Positions 10,510-24,202 of a DNA stretch of 64,000 bases are shown in pieces; position 1 is the stretch's first letter, and each line of letters starts with the position of its first letter. Origin of the DNA: Hippophae tibetana (lineage: Eukaryota > Streptophyta > Magnoliopsida > Rosales > Elaeagnaceae); contig CM072802.1 of assembly GCA_037013495.1 (NCBI GenBank), positions 65,562,983-65,626,982 of the forward strand, given 5' to 3'. A program made the position numbers and the translations under genes. The notes beneath the pieces are model-generated. The model saw only the letters and a list, made by a program, of their open reading frames with translations, made no database searches and was not told the origin of the DNA.

Positions 10510-13500
10510 ATGTAAAATAGAAAATTCGGCCCAAATTATTATTTCTTGTTGGATACAATTCCTTTCATCATCTAAGATTTATTGATCACAAAATGTAAGG
10601 TTTGGAATGATATAGATACGAAGATGACAAGGAATGCTCGTTTTGAGTTGCCACCGTTGCGGGCATTGATGTTCACCTCTAACACCCCGGTGTCAAAACC
10701 ATGTCAAACGATGGAATTTTAGGGTGATGTTTTTACACATGTTTAGAATAGTATTCCATCTCGTACTGTAAAGTTTCATAATTTGATGGACCCGAGAAGT
10801 ATCCTTAGTCATTTTTTTAAATTTTCGAAAAATAATGAAAAATAGAAAATTCGGCCAAAATTATTATTTCTTGTTGGATGCAATTCCTTTCATCGTCTAA
10901 GATTTATTGATCACAAAATATTAAGTTTGGCATGATATAAATACGAAGATGGCAAGGAATGCTCGTTTTTAGGTGCCACCGTTGCGGGCATTGATGGGCA
11001 CCTCTAACACCCCGTGGGCAAAACCATGTCAAACGATGGAATTTTAGGGTGATTTCTTTAACACATGTTTAGAATAGTATACCATCTCGTACTAGAAAGT
11101 TTCATAATTTGATGGACACGGGAAGTATTCTTAGTTATTTTTTCAAATTTTTGAAAAATCATGAAAAATAGAAAATTCGGCCAAAATTATTATTTCTTGT
11201 TGGATGCAATTCCTTTCATCATCCTAGATTTATTGATCACAAAATGTAAGCTTTGGCATGATATAAATACGAAGATGACAAGGAATGCTCGTTTTGAGGT
11301 GCCACCGTTGCGGGGATTGAAGGGCACCTCTAACACCCCGGTGGCAAAACCATGTCAAACGATGGAATTTTAGGGTGATGTTTTTTACACATATTTAGAA
11401 TAGTATTGCATCTCGTACTGTAAAGTTTCATAATTTGATGGACCCGAGAAGTATTCTTAGTCATTTTTTCAAATTATCGAAAAATAATGAAAAATAGAAA
11501 ATTCGGCCAAAATTATTATTTCTTGTGGGATGCAATTCCTTTCATCATCCTAGATTTATTTATCACAAAATGTAAGGTTTGTAATGATATAAATACGAAG
11601 ATGACAAGGAATGCTCGTTTTGAGGTGCCACTGTTGCGGGGATTGAAGGGCACATCTAACACCCCGGTGGCAAAACCATGTCAAACGATGGAATTTTAGG
11701 GTGATGTTTTTTACACAAGTTTAGAATAGTATTCCATCTCGTACTGTAAAGTTTCATAATTTGATGGACCCGGAAAGTATTCTTAGTTAATTTTTTGAAA
11801 TTTTTGAAAAATAATGTAAAATAGAAAATTCGGCCCAAATTATTATTTCTTGTTGGATACAATTCCTTTCATCATCTAAGATTTATTGATCACAAAATGT
11901 AAGGTTTGGAATGATATAGATACGAAGATGACAAGGAATGCTCGTTTTGAGTTGCCACCGTTGCGGGCATTGATGTTCACCTCTAACACCCCGGTATCAA
12001 AACCATGTCAAAAGATGGAATTTTAGGGTGATGTTTTTACACATGTTTAGAATAGTATTCCATCTCGTACTGTAAAGTTTCATAATTTGATGGACCCGAA
12101 AAGTATCATTAGTCATTTTTTTAAATTTTCGAAAAATAATGAAAAATAGAAAATTCGGCCAAAATTATTATTTCTTGTTGGATGCAATTCCTTTCATCGT
12201 CTAAGATTTATTGATCACAAAATATTAAGTTTGGCATGATATAAATACGAAGATGGCAAGGAATGCTCGTTTTTAGGAGCCACCGTTGCGGGCATTGATG
12301 GGCACCTCTAACACCCCGTGGGCAAAACTATGTCAAACGATGGAATTTTAGGGTGATATTTTTAACACATGTTTAGAATAGTATACCATCTCGTACTGTA
12401 AAGTTTCATAATTTGAGGGACCCGGGAAGTATTCTTAGTCATTTTTTCAAATTTTCGAAAATTAATGAAAAATAGAAAATTCGGCCAAAATTATTATTTC
12501 TTGTTGGATGCAATTCCTTTCATCGTCTAAGATTTATTGATCACAAAATATTAAGTTTGGCATGATATAAATACGAAGATGGCAAGGAATGCTCGTTTTT
12601 AGGTGCCACCGTTGCGGGCATTGATGGGCACCTCTAACACCCCGTGGGCAAAACCATGTCAAACGATGGAATTTTAGGGTGATTTCTTTAACACATGTTT
12701 AGAATAGTATACCATCTCGTACTAGAAAGTTTCATAATTTGATGGACACGGGAAGTATTCTTAGTTATTTTTTCAAATTTTTGAAAAATCATGAAAAATA
12801 GAAAATTCGGCCAAAATTATTATTTCTTGTTGGATGCAATTCCTTTCATCATCCTAGATTTATTGATCACAAAATGTAAGCTTTGGCATGATATAAATAC
12901 GAAGATGACAAGGAATGCTCGTTTTGAGGTGCCACCGTTGCGGGGATTGAAGGGCACCTCTAACACCCCGGTGGCAAAACCATGTCAAACGATGGAATTT
13001 TAGGGTGATGTTTTTTACACATATTTAGAATAGTATTGCATCTCGTACTGTAAAGTTTCATAATTTGATGGACCCGAGAAGTATTCTTAGTCATTTTTTC
13101 AAATTATCGAAAAATAATGAAAAATAGAAAATTCGGCCAAAATTATTATTTCTTGTGGGATGCAATTCCTTTCATCATCCTAGATTTATTTATCACAAAA
13201 TGTAAGGTTTGGAATGATATAAATACGAAGATGACAAGGAATGCTCGTTTTGAGGTGCCACCGTTGCGGGGATTGAAGGGCACATCTAACACCCCGGTGG
13301 CAAAACCATGTCAAACGATGGAATTTTAGGGTGATGTTTTTTACACAAGTTTAGAATAGTATTCCATCTCGTACTGTAAAGTTTCATAATTTGATGGACC
13401 CGGAAAGTATTCTTAGTTAATTTTTTGAAATTTTTGAAAAATAATGTAAAATAGAAAATTCGGCCCAAATTATTATTTCTTGTTGGATACAATTCCTTTC

Positions 13501-14420
13501 ATCATCTAAGATTTATTGATCACAAAATGTAAGGTTTGGAATGATATAGATACGAAGATGACAAGGAATGCTCGTTTTGAGTTGCCACCGTTGCGGGCAT
13601 TGATGTTCACCTCTAACACCCCGGTGTCAAAACCATGTCAAAAGATGGAATTTTAGGGTGATGTTTTTACACATGTTTAGAATAGTATTCCATCTCGTAC
13701 TGTAAAGTTTCATAATTTGATGGACCCGAGAAGTATCCTTAGTCATTTTTTTAAATTTTCGAAAAATAATGAAAAATAGAAAATTCGGCCAAAATTATTA
13801 TTTCTTGTTGGATGCAATTCCTTTCATCGTCTAAGATTTATTGATCACAAAATATTAAGTTTGGCATGATATAAATACGAAGATGGCAAGGAATGCTCGT
13901 TTTTAGGAGCCACCGTTGCGGGCATTGATGGGCACCTCTAACACCCCGTGGGCAAAACTATGTCAAACGATGGAATTTTAGGGTGATATTTTTAACACAT
14001 GTTTAGAATAGTATACCATCTCGTACTGTAAAGTTTCATAATTTGAGGGACCCGGGAAGTATTCTTAGTCATTTTTTCAAATTTTCGAAAATTAATGAAA
14101 AATAGAAAATTCGGCCAAAATTATTATTTCTTGTTGGATGCAATTCCTTTCATCATCCTAGATTTATTGATCACAAAATGTAAGCTTTGGCATGATATAA
14201 ATACGAAGATTACAAGGAATGCTCGTTTTGAGGTGCCACCGTTGCGGGGATTGAAGGGCACCTCTACCACCCCGGTGGCAAAACCATGTCAAACGATGGA
14301 ATTTTAGGGTGATGTTTTTTACACATATTTAGAATAGTATTGCATCTCGTACTGTAAAGTTTCATAATTTGATGGACCCGAGAAGTATTCTTAGTCATTT
14401 TTTCAAATTATCGAAAAATA

Positions 14421-17400
14421 ATGAAAAATAGAAAATTCGGCCAAAATTATTATTTCTGGTTGGATGCAATTCCTTTCATCATCTAAGATTTATTGATCAC
14501 AAAATGTAAGGTTTCGCATGATATAATTACGAAGATGGCAAGGAATGCTCGTTTTGAGGTGCCACCGTTGCGGGCATTGACGGGCAACTCTAACACCCCG
14601 GTGGCAAAACCATGTGGAACGATGGAATTTTTGGGTGATGTTTTTTACACATGTTTAGAATAGTATTCCATCTCGTACTCTAAAGTTTCATAATTTGATA
14701 GACCTGGGAAGTATTCTTAGTCATTTTTTCAAATTTTCGAAAAATAATGAAATATATAAAATTCGGCCAAAATTATTATTTCTTGTTGGATACAATTCCT
14801 TTCATCATCTAAGATTTATTGATCACAAAATGTAAGGTTTGGAATGATATAGATACGAAGATGACAAGGAATGCTCGTTTTGAGTTGCCACCGTTGCGGG
14901 CATTGATGTTCACCTCTAACACCCCGGTGTCAAAACCATGTCAAACGATGGAATTTTAGGGTGATGTTTTTACACATGTTTAGAATAGTATTCCATCTCG
15001 TACTGTAAAGTTTCATAATTTGATGGACCCGAGAAGTATCCTTAGTCATTTTTTTAAATTTTCGAAAAATAATGAAAAATAGAAAATTCGGCCAAAATTA
15101 TTATTTCTTGTTGGATGCAATTCCTTTCATCGTCTAAGATTTATTGATCACAAAATATTAAGTTTGGCATGATATAAATACGAAGATGGCAAGGAATGCT
15201 CGTTTTTAGGAGCCACCGTTGCGGGCATTGATGGGCACCTCTAACACCCCGTGGGCAAAACCATGTCAAACGATGGAATTTTAGGGTGATTTTTTTAACA
15301 CATGTTTAGAATAGTATACCATCTCGTACTGTAAAGTTTCATAATTTGAGGGACCCGGGAAGTATTCTTAGTCATTTTTTCAAATTTTCGAAAAATAATG
15401 AAAAATAGAAAATTCGGCCAAAATTATTATTTCTTGTTGGATGCAATTCCTTTCATCATCTAAGATTTATTGATCACAAAATGTAAGGTTTCGCATGATA
15501 TAAATATGAAGATGACAAGGAATGCTCGTTTTGAGGTGCCACCGTTGCGGGCATTGACGGGCAACTCTAACACCCCGGCGGCAAAACCATGTGGAACGAT
15601 GGAATTTTAGGGTGATGTTTTTTACACATGTTTAGAATAGTATTCCATCTCGTACTCTAAAGTTTCATAATTTGATGGACCCGGGAAGTTTTCTTAGTCA
15701 TTTTTTTAAATTTTCGAAAAATAATGAAATATAGAAAATTCGGCCAAAATTATTATTTCTTGTTGGTTGCAATTCCTTTCATCATCTAAGATTTATTGAT
15801 CAAAAAATATAAAGTTTGGCACGGTATAAATACGAAGATGAGAAGAAGCCCTCGTTTTGAAGTGCCACCGTTGCGGGCATTGATAGACACCTCTAACACC
15901 CCAGTGGCAAAACCATGTCAAACGATGGAATTTTAGGGTGATGTTTTTTACACATATTTAGAATAGTATTGCATCTCGTACTGTAAAGTTTCATAATTTG
16001 ATGGACCCGAGAAGTATTCTTAGTCATTTTTTCAAATTATCGAAAAATAATGAAAAATAGAAAATTCGGCCAAAATTATTATTTCTTGTTGGATGCAATT
16101 CCTTTCATCATTCTAGATTTATTTATCACAAAATGTAAGGTTTGGAATGATATAAATACGAAGATGACAAGGAATGCTTATTTTGAGGGTCCACAGTTGC
16201 GTGGATTGAAGGGCACCTCTAACACCCCGGTGGCAAAACCATGTCAAACGATGGAATTTTAGGGTGATGTTTTTTACACATATTTAGAATAGTATTGCAT
16301 CTCGTACTGTAAAGTTTCATAATTTGATGGACCCGAGAAGTATTCTTAGTCATTTTTTCAAATTTTCGAAAAATAATGAAATATAGAAAATTCGGCCAAA
16401 ATTATTATTTCTTGTTGGATGCAATTCCTTTCATCATCCTAGATTTATTGATCACAAAATGTAAGCTTTGGCATGATATAAATACGAAGATGACAAGGAA
16501 TGCTCGTTTTGAGGTGCCACCGTTGCGGGGATTGAAGGGCACCTCTAACACCCCGGTGGCAAAACTATGTCAAACGATGGAATTTTAGGGTGATGTTTTT
16601 TACACATATTTAGAATAGTATTCCATCTCGTACTGTAAAGTTTCATAATTTGATGGACCCGAGAAGTATCCTTAGTCATTTTTTTAAATTTTCGAAAAAT
16701 AATGAAAAATAGAAAATTCGGCCAAAATTATTATTTCTTGTTGGATGCAATTCCTTTCATCGTCTAAGATTTATTGATCTCAAAATATTAAGTTTGGCAT
16801 GATATAAATACGAAGATGGCAAGGAATGCTCGTTTTTAGGTGCCACCGTTGCGGGCATTGATGGGCACCTCTAACACCCCGTGGGCAAAACCATGTCAAC
16901 CGATGGAATTTTAGGGTGATTTCTTTAACACATGTTTAGAATAGTATACCATCTCGTACTAGAAAGTTTCATAATTTGATGGACACGGGAAGTATTCTTA
17001 GTTATTTTTTCAAATTTTTGAAAAATCATGAAAAATAGAAAATTCGGCCAAAATTATTATTTCTTGTTGGATCCAATTCCTTTCAGCATCTAAGATTTAT
17101 TGATCACAAACTATAAGGTTTGGTACGGTATAAATACGAAGATGGCAAGGAATGCTCGTTTTGAGGTGCCACCGTTGCGGGGATTGAAGGGCACATCTAA
17201 CACCCCGGTGGCAAAACCATGTCAAACGATGGAATTTTAGGGTGATGTTTTTTACACATGTTTAGAATAGTATTGCATCTCGTACTGTAAAGTTTCATAA
17301 TTTGATGGACCCGGAAAGTATTCTTAGTCATTTTTTCAAATTATCGAAAAATAATGTAAAATAGAAAATTCGGCCCAAATTATTATTTCTTGTTGGATAC

Positions 17401-18983
17401 AATTCCTTTCATCATCTAACATTTATTGATCACAAAATGTAAGCTTTGGCATGATATAGATACGAAGATGACAAGGAATGCTCGTTTTGAGGTGCCACAG
17501 TTGCGGGCATTGATGTTCACCTGTAACACCCCGGTGTCAAAACCATGTCAAACGATGGAATTTTAGGGTGATGTTTTTTACACATGTTTAGAGTTGTATT
17601 CCATCTCTTACTGTAAAGTTTCATAATTTGATGGACCCGGAAAGTATTCTTAGTTATTTATTCAAATTTTCGAAAAATAATGAAAAATAGAAAATTCGGC
17701 CAAAATTATTATTTCTTGTTGGATGCAATTCCTTTCATCATCTAAGATTTATTGATCACAAAATGTAAGGTTTGGAATGATATAGATACGAAGATGACAC
17801 GGAATGCTCGTTTTGAGGTGCCACCGTTGCGGGCATTGATGGGCACCTCTAACACCCTGGTGTCAAAACCATGTCAAACGATGGAATTTTAAGGTGATGT
17901 TTTTTACACATGTTTAGAATAGTATTCCATCTCGTACTGTAAAGTTTCATAATTTGTTGGACCCGAGAAGTATTCTTAGTCATTTTTTCAAATTTTCGAA
18001 AATTATTGAAAAATAGAAAATTCGGCCAAAATTATTATTTCTTGTTGGATACAATTCCTTTCATCATCTAAGATTTATTGATCACAAAATATTAAGTTTG
18101 GCATGATATAAATACGAAGATGGCAAGGAATGCTCGTTTTTAGGAGCCACCGTTGCGGGCATTGATGGGCACCTCTAACACCCCGTGGGCAAAACCATGT
18201 CAAACGATGGAATTTTAGGGTGATTTTTTTAACACATGTTTAGAATAGTATACCATCTCGTACTAGAAAGTTTCATAATTTGATGGACACTGGAAGTATT
18301 CTTTGTTATTTTTTCAAATTTTTGAAAAATCATGAAAAATAGAAAATTCGGCCAAAATTATTATTTCTTGTTGGATGCAATTCCTTTCAGCATCTAAGAT
18401 TTATTGATCACAAAATATAAGGTTTGGCACGGTATAAATACGAAGATGGTAAGGAATGCTCGTTTTGAGGTGCCACCGTTGCGGGCATTGATGGGCACCT
18501 CTAACACCCCGGTGGCAAAACAATGTCAAAAGATGGAATTTTAGGGTGATGTTTTTTACACATGTTTAGAATAGTATTGCATCTCGTACTGTAAAGTTTC
18601 ATTATTTGATGGACCCGGGAAGTATTCTTAGTCATTTTTTCAAATTTTCGAAAAATAATGAAAAATAGAAAATTCGGCCAAAATTATTATTTCTTGTTGG
18701 ATGCAATTCCTTTCATCATCTAAGATTTATTGATCACAAAATGTAAGGTTTCGCATGATATAATTACGAAGATGACAAGGAATGCTCGTTTTGAGGTGCC
18801 ACCGTTGCGGGCATTGATGGGCACCTCTAACACCCCGGTGTCAAAACCATGTGGAACGATGGAATTTTAGGGTGATGTTTTTTACACATGTTTAGAATAG
18901 TATTCCATCTCGTACTGTAAAGTTTCATAATTTGATGGACTCGAGAAGTATTCTTGGTCATTTTTTCAAATTTTCGAAAAATA
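14421..18983 (+). repeat. Irregular mosaic (M45-M58)
   Basis: The class order by eye is E-C-D-E-F-(B/A')-A-D-(G/B)-C-H-D1-G-E. No internal period is evident, although D-E-F at 15,072-16,049 and H-D1-G-E at 17,680-18,983 match motifs found elsewhere. M50 (16,050) has a B front with cattctag and an A'-like back (ccacagttgcgtgg). M53 (17,028) starts as G (gatccaatt, cagcatc) and ends as B (ggggattgaagg, gcacatct). M46 starts atgaaatatataa but has a C body. Confidence 0.75.
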
Positions 18984-19309
18984 ATGAAATATAAAAAATT
19001 CGGCCAAAATTATTATTTCTTGTTGGATGCAATTCCTTTCATCATCTAAGATTTATTGATCACAAAATATAAAGTTTGGCACGGTATAAATACGAAGATG
19101 GCAAGTAATGCTCGTTTTTAGGTGCCACCGTTGCGGGCATTGATGGACACCTCTAACACCCCGTGGGCAAAACCATATCAAACGATGGAATTTTTGGGTG
19201 ATTTTTTTAACACATGTTTAGAATAGTATACCATCTCGTACTAGAAAGTTTCATAATTTGATGGACACGGGAAGTATTCTTAGTTATTTTTTCAAATTTT
19301 TGAAAAATC
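18984..19309 (+). repeat. Reference monomer, class I (F front, D back)
   Basis: Class I has atgaaatata, catctaag, ataaagtttggcacgg from F or G stock, then gatggcaag, gtttttaggtgcc, gatggacacc, gtgggc and a gattttttt-type tail from D. It occurs at 18,984, 29,417, 34,958, 44,415 and 49,958. Except at 29,417, the next monomer is a G with aaataaataattcgg. Confidence 0.77.
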
Positions 19310-19962
19310 ATGAAAAATAAATAATTCGGCCAAAATTATTATTTCTTGTTGGATCCAATTCCTTTCAGCATCTAAGATTTATTGATCACAAAATATAAGG
19401 TTTGGCACGGTATAAATACGTAGATGGCAAGGATTGCTCGTTTTGAGGTGCCACCGTTGCGGGCATTGATGGGCACCTCTAACACCCCTGGTGGCAAAAC
19501 AATGTCAAAAGATGGAATTTTCGGGTGATGTTTTTTACACATGTTTAAAATAGTATTGCATCTCGTACTGTAAAGTTTCATAATTTGATGGACCCGGGAA
19601 GTATTCTTAGTCATTTTTTCAAATTTTCGAAAAATAATGAAAAATAGAAAATTCGGCCAAAATTATTATTTCTGGTTGGATGCAATTCCTTTCATCATCT
19701 AAGATTTATTGATCACAAAATGTAAGGTTTCGCATGATATAATTACGAAGATGACAAGGAATGCTCGTTTTGAGGTGCCACCGTTGCGGGCATTGACGGG
19801 CAACTCTAACACCCCGGTGGCAAAACCATGTGGAACGATGGAATTTTTGGGTGATGTTTTTTACACATGTTTAGAATAGTATTCCATCTCGTACTCTAAA
19901 GTTTCATAATTTGATAGACCTGGGAAGTATTCTTAGTCATTTTTTCAAATTTTCGAAAAATA

Positions 19963-20288
19963 ATGAAATATAGAAAATTCGGCCAAAATTATTATTTCTT
20001 GTTGGTTGCAATTCCTTTCATCATCTAAGATTTATTGATCAAAAAATATAAAGTTTGGCACGGTATAAATACGAAGATGAGAAGAAATCCTCGTTTTGAA
20101 GGGCCACCGTTGCGGGCATTGATAGACACCTCTAACACCACGATGGAAAAAAAAGGTCAAACGATGCAATTTTAGGGTGATGTTTTTTACACATGTTTAG
20201 AATAGTATTGCATATCGTACTGTAAAGTTTCATAATTTGATGGACCCGAGAAGTATTCTTAGTCATTTTTTCAAATTATCGAAAAATA
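19963..20288 (+). repeat. Reference monomer, class F
   Basis: Class F has atgaaatatag, gttgcaatt, atcaaaaaatataaag, cacggtataaat, gatgagaagaaatcc, gatagacacc, caccacg and gatgcaatttt. This is the most distinct class in its second half. It generally follows E and precedes A or A'. Confidence 0.83.
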
Positions 20289-20943
20289 ATGAAAAATAGA
20301 AAACAATTCGGCCAAAATTATTATTTCTTGTTTGATGCAATTCCTTTCATCATCCTAGATTTATTGATCACAAAATGTAAGCTTTGGCATGATATAAATA
20401 CGAAGATGACAAGGAATGCTCGTTTTGAGGTGCCACCGTTGCGGGGATTGAAGGGCACCTCTAACACCCCGGTGGCAAAACCATGTCAAACGATGGAATT
20501 TTAGGGTGATGTTTTTTACACATATTTAGAATAGTATTGCATCTCGTACTGTAAAGTTTCATAATTTGATGGACCCGAGAAGTATTCTTAGTCATTTTTT
20601 CAAATTATCGAAAAATAATGAAAAATAGAAAATTCGGCCAAAATTATTATTTCTTGTTGGATGCAATTCCTTTCATCATCCTAGATTTATTTATCACAAA
20701 ATGTAAGGTTTGGAATGATATAAATACGAAGATGACAAGGAATGCTCGTTTTGAGGTTCCACCGTTGCGGGGATTGAAGGGCACATCTAACACCCCGGTG
20801 GCAAAACCATGTCAAACGATGGAATTTTAGGGTGATGTTTTTTACACATGTTTAGAATTGTATTCCATCTCGTACTGTAAAGTTTCATAATTTGATGGAC
20901 CCGGAAAGTATTCTTAGTTATTTATTCAAATTTTTGAAAATTA

Positions 20944-21269
20944 ATGTAAATTGGAAAATTCGGCCAAAATTATTATTTCTTGTTGGATGCAATTCCTTTC
21001 ATCATCTAAGATTTATTGATCACAAAATGTAAGGTTTGGAATGATATAGATACGAAGATGACACGGAATGCTCGTTTTGAGGTGCCACCGTTGCGGGCAT
21101 TGATGGGCACCTCTAACACCCCGGTGTCAAAACCATGTCAAACGATGGAATTTTAAGGTGATGTTTTTTACACATGTTTAGAATAGTATTCCATCTCGTA
21201 CTGTAAAGTTTCATAATTTGTTGGACCCGAGAAGTATTCTTAGTCATATTTTCAAATTTTCGAAAAATA
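20944..21269 (+). repeat. Reference monomer, class H
   Basis: Class H usually starts atgtaaa, then gatgcaatt, catctaag, ggaatgatatagat, gacacggaat or gacacagaat, gatgggcacc, ggtgtc and gaattttaagg. The lead carries cccggaaag and agttattt. It resembles C, but its island is the common gaggtgcc to ggcacctc form. Confidence 0.8.
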
Positions 21270-21595
21270 ATGAAAAATAGAAAATTCGGCCAAAATTATT
21301 ATTTCTTGTTGGATACAATTCCTTTCATCATCTAAGATTTATTGATCACAAAATATTAAGTTTGGCATGATATAAATACGAAGATGGCAAGGAATGCTCG
21401 TTTTTAGGAGCCACCGTTGCGGGCATTGATGGGCACCTCTAACACCCCGTGGGCAAAACCATGTCAAACGATGGAATTTTAGGGTGATTTTTTTAACACA
21501 TGTTTAGAATAGTATACCATCTCGTACTAGAAAGTTTCATAATTTGATGGACACTGGATGTATTCTTTGTTATTTTTTCAAATTTTTGAAAAATC
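21270..21595 (+). repeat. Reference monomer, class D1
   Basis: A D relative with gatacaatt and catctaag instead of gatgcaatt and cgtctaag, and the tttttaggagcc form. Its lead has ttgttggaccc. From 17 kb onward D1 nearly always follows H, so H-D1 behaves as a linked pair. Confidence 0.8.
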
Positions 21596-21921
21596 ATGAA
21601 AAATAGAAAATTCGGCCAAAATTATTATTTCTTGTTGGATCCAATTCCTTTCAGCATCTAAGATTTATTGATCAAAAAATATAAGGTTTGGCACGGTATA
21701 AATACGAAGATGGCAAGGAATGCTCGTTTTGAGGTGCCACCGTTGCGGGCATTGATGGGCACCTCTAACACCCCGGTGGCAAAACAATGTCAAAAGATGG
21801 AATTTTAGGGTGATGTTTTTTACACATGTTTAGAATAGTATTGCATCTCGTACTGTAAAGTTTCATTATTTGATGGACCCGGGAAGTATTCTTAGTCATT
21901 TTTTCAAATTTTCGAAAAATA
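21596..21921 (+). repeat. Reference monomer, class G
   Basis: Class G has gatccaattcc (containing a ggatcc BamHI site), cagcatctaag, atataaggtttggcacgg, gatggcaagg and caaaacaatgtcaaaag. The lead before it has aaatcatg, and the lead after it often has ttcattatttg. A sub-lineage with cagcatcaaag occurs at 38,221, 43,763 and 49,306. Confidence 0.83.
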
Positions 21922-22247
21922 ATGAAAAATAGAAAATTCGGCCAAAATTATTATTTCTTGTTGGATGCAATTCCTTTCATCATCTAATATTTATTGATCA
22001 CAAAATGTAAGGTTTCGCATGATATAATTACGAAGATGACAAGGAATGCTCGTTTTGAGGTGCCACCGTTGCGGGCATTGACGGGCAACTCTAACACCCC
22101 GGTGGCAAAACCATGTCGAACGATGGAATTTTTGGGTGATGTTTTTTACACATGTTTAGAATAGTATTCCATCTCGTACTGTAAAGTTTCATAATTTGAT
22201 GGACCCGGAAAGTATTCTTAGTTATTTTTTTAAATTTTTGAAAAATA
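21922..22247 (+). repeat. Reference monomer, class E
   Basis: Class E has catctaag, gtaaggtttcgcatg, usually ataattacg, gacgggcaactc, ggtggc or ggcggc, and catgtggaac or catgtcgaac. Most copies end gaatttttggg. Sub-lineages are visible: cttttggatg (411, 3,016, 5,621), gatttaatt with gatgtgcc (45-58 kb), and gaggagcc (56.8 and 58.8 kb). Confidence 0.82.
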
Positions 22248-24202
22248 ATGTAAAATAGAAAATTTGGCCCAAATTATTATTTCTTGTTGGATACAATTCC
22301 TTTCATCATCTAAGATTTATTGATCACAAAATGTAAGGTTTGGAATGATATAGATACGAAGATGACAAGGAATGCTCGTTTTGAGTTGCCACCGTTGCGG
22401 GCATTGATGTTCACCTCTAACACCCCGGTGGCAAAACCATGTCAAACGATGGAATTTTAGGGTGATGTTTTTACACATGTTTAGAATAGTATTCCATCTC
22501 GTACTGTAAAGTTTCATAATTTGATGGACCCGAGAAGTATTCTTAGTCATTTTTTTCAAATTATCGAAAAATAATGAAAAATAGAAAATTCGGCCAAAAT
22601 TATTATTTCTTGTTGGATGCAATTCCTTTCATCATTCTAGATTTATTTATCACAAAATGTAAGGTTTGGAATGATATAAATACGAAGATGACAAGGAATG
22701 CTCATTTTGAGGTGCCACAGTTGCGTGGATTGAAGGGCACCTCTAACACCCCGGTGGCAAAACCATCTCAAACGATGGAATTTTAGGGTGATGTTTTTTA
22801 CACATATTTAGAATAGTATTGCATCTCGTACTGTAAAGTTTCATAATTTGATGGACCTGAGAAGTATTCTTAGTCATTTTTTCAAATTTTCGAAAAATAA
22901 TGAAAAATAGAAAATTCGGCCAAAATTATTATTTCTTGTTGGATGCAATTCCTTTCATCGTCTAAGATTTATTGATCACAAAATATTAAGTTTGGCATGA
23001 TATAAATACGAAGATGGCAAGGAATGCTCGTTTTTAGGTGCCACCGTTGCGGGCATTGATGGGCACCTCTAACACCCCGTGGGCAAAACCATGTCAAACG
23101 ATGGAATTTTAGGGTGATTTCTTTAACACATGTTTAGAATAGTATACCATCTCGTACTAGAAAGTTTCATAATTTGATGGACACGGGAAGTATTCTTAGT
23201 TATTTTTTCATATTTTTGAAAAATCATGAAAAATAGAAAATTCGGCCAAAATTATTATTTCTTGTTGGATGCAATTCCTTTCATCATCGTAGATTTATTG
23301 ATCACAAAATGTAAGCTTTGGCATGATATAAATACGAAGATGACAAGGAATGCTCGTTTTGAGGTGCCACCGTTGCGGGGATTGAAGGGCACCTCTAACA
23401 CCCCGGTGGCAAAACCATGTCAAACGATGGAATTTTAGGGTGATGTTTTTTACACATATTTAGAATAGTATTGCATCTCGTACTGTAAAGTTTCATAATT
23501 TGATGGACCCGAGAAGTATTCTTAGTCATTTTTTAAAATTATCGAAAAATAATGAAAAATAGAAAATTCGGCCAAAATTATTATTTCTTGTTGGATGCAA
23601 TTCCTTTCATCATCCTAGATTTATTTATCACAAAATGTAAGGTTTGGAATGATATAAATACGAAGATGACAAGAATTGCTCGTTTTGAGGTGCCACCGTT
23701 GCGGGGATTGAAGGGCACATCTAACACCCCGGTGGCAAAACCATGTCAAACGATGGAATTTTAGGGTGATGTTTTTTACACAAGTTTAGAATAGTATTCC
23801 ATCTCGTACTGTAAAGTTTCATAATTTGATGGACCCGGAAAGTATTCTTAGTTATTTTTTTAAATTTTTCAAAAATAATGTAAAATAGAAAATTCGGCCC
23901 AAATTATTATTTCTTGTTGGATACAATTCCTTTCATCATCTAAGATTTATTGATCACAAAATGTAAGGTTTGGAATGATATAGATACGAAGATGACAAGG
24001 AATGCTCGTTTTGAGTTGCCACCGTTGCGGGCATTGATGTTCACCTCTAACACCCCGGTGTCAAAACCATGTCAAACGATGGAATTTTAGGGTGATGTTT
24101 TTACACATGTTTAGAATAGTATTCCATCTCGTACTGTAAAGTTTCATAATTTGATGGACCCGAGAAGTATCCTTAGTCATTTTTTTAAATTTTCGAAAAA
24201 TA
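21922..24202 (+). repeat. Irregular link (M68-M74): E-C-B/A'-D-A-B-C
   Basis: Seven monomers lie between two higher-order blocks. M70 (22,574) has the cattctag front and ccacagttgcgtgg back also seen in M50 at 16,050. D-A-B-C at 22,900-24,202 is a circular permutation of the 4-mer C-D-A-B, indicating descent from the same family as 9,207-14,420. M68 has catctaatat where E normally has catctaagat. Confidence 0.75.

Larger units (their letters stand above)
9207..14420 (+). repeat. 4-monomer higher-order repeat C-D-A-B, about four copies (M29-M44)
   Basis: C-D-A-B units start at 9,207, 10,510, 11,814 and 13,444. The first two are 1,303-1,304 bp. The third is C-D-D-A-B, with an extra D monomer at 12,139-12,464, and spans 1,630 bp. 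The fourth is C-D-A and ends without B at 14,420. Corresponding monomers look nearly identical by eye. Private changes such as ttgtggg in M36 and M41, and agttaattttttgaaa before M37 and M42, show that the third and fourth units are recent copies of each other. Confidence 0.85.
18984..21921 (+). repeat. Block I-G-E-F-A-B-H-D1-G, copy 1 (M59-M67)
   Basis: Nine monomers recur in the same order at 34,958-37,894. Shared private features include aaataaataattcgg in the first G, tttctggttgg in E, gatagacctggg before F, the 3-bp insertion aaaacaattcgg in A, and gaaaattaatg before H. The offset is 15,973-15,974 bp, exactly 49 monomers. The next monomer differs between the copies (E here, B in the other), so similarity in class order ends at about 21,921. 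Confidence 0.85.

Noticed and set aside
22317..22622. Minus-strand open frames of 60-101 codons (also near 11,656, 13,286, 19,372, 27,443, 27,856, 28,934, 33,397, 34,475 and 35,346)
   Set aside because: They lie across monomer boundaries in only a few copies, overlap the plus-strand frame, and differ by frame shifts between copies. They are chance frames in repeated DNA.
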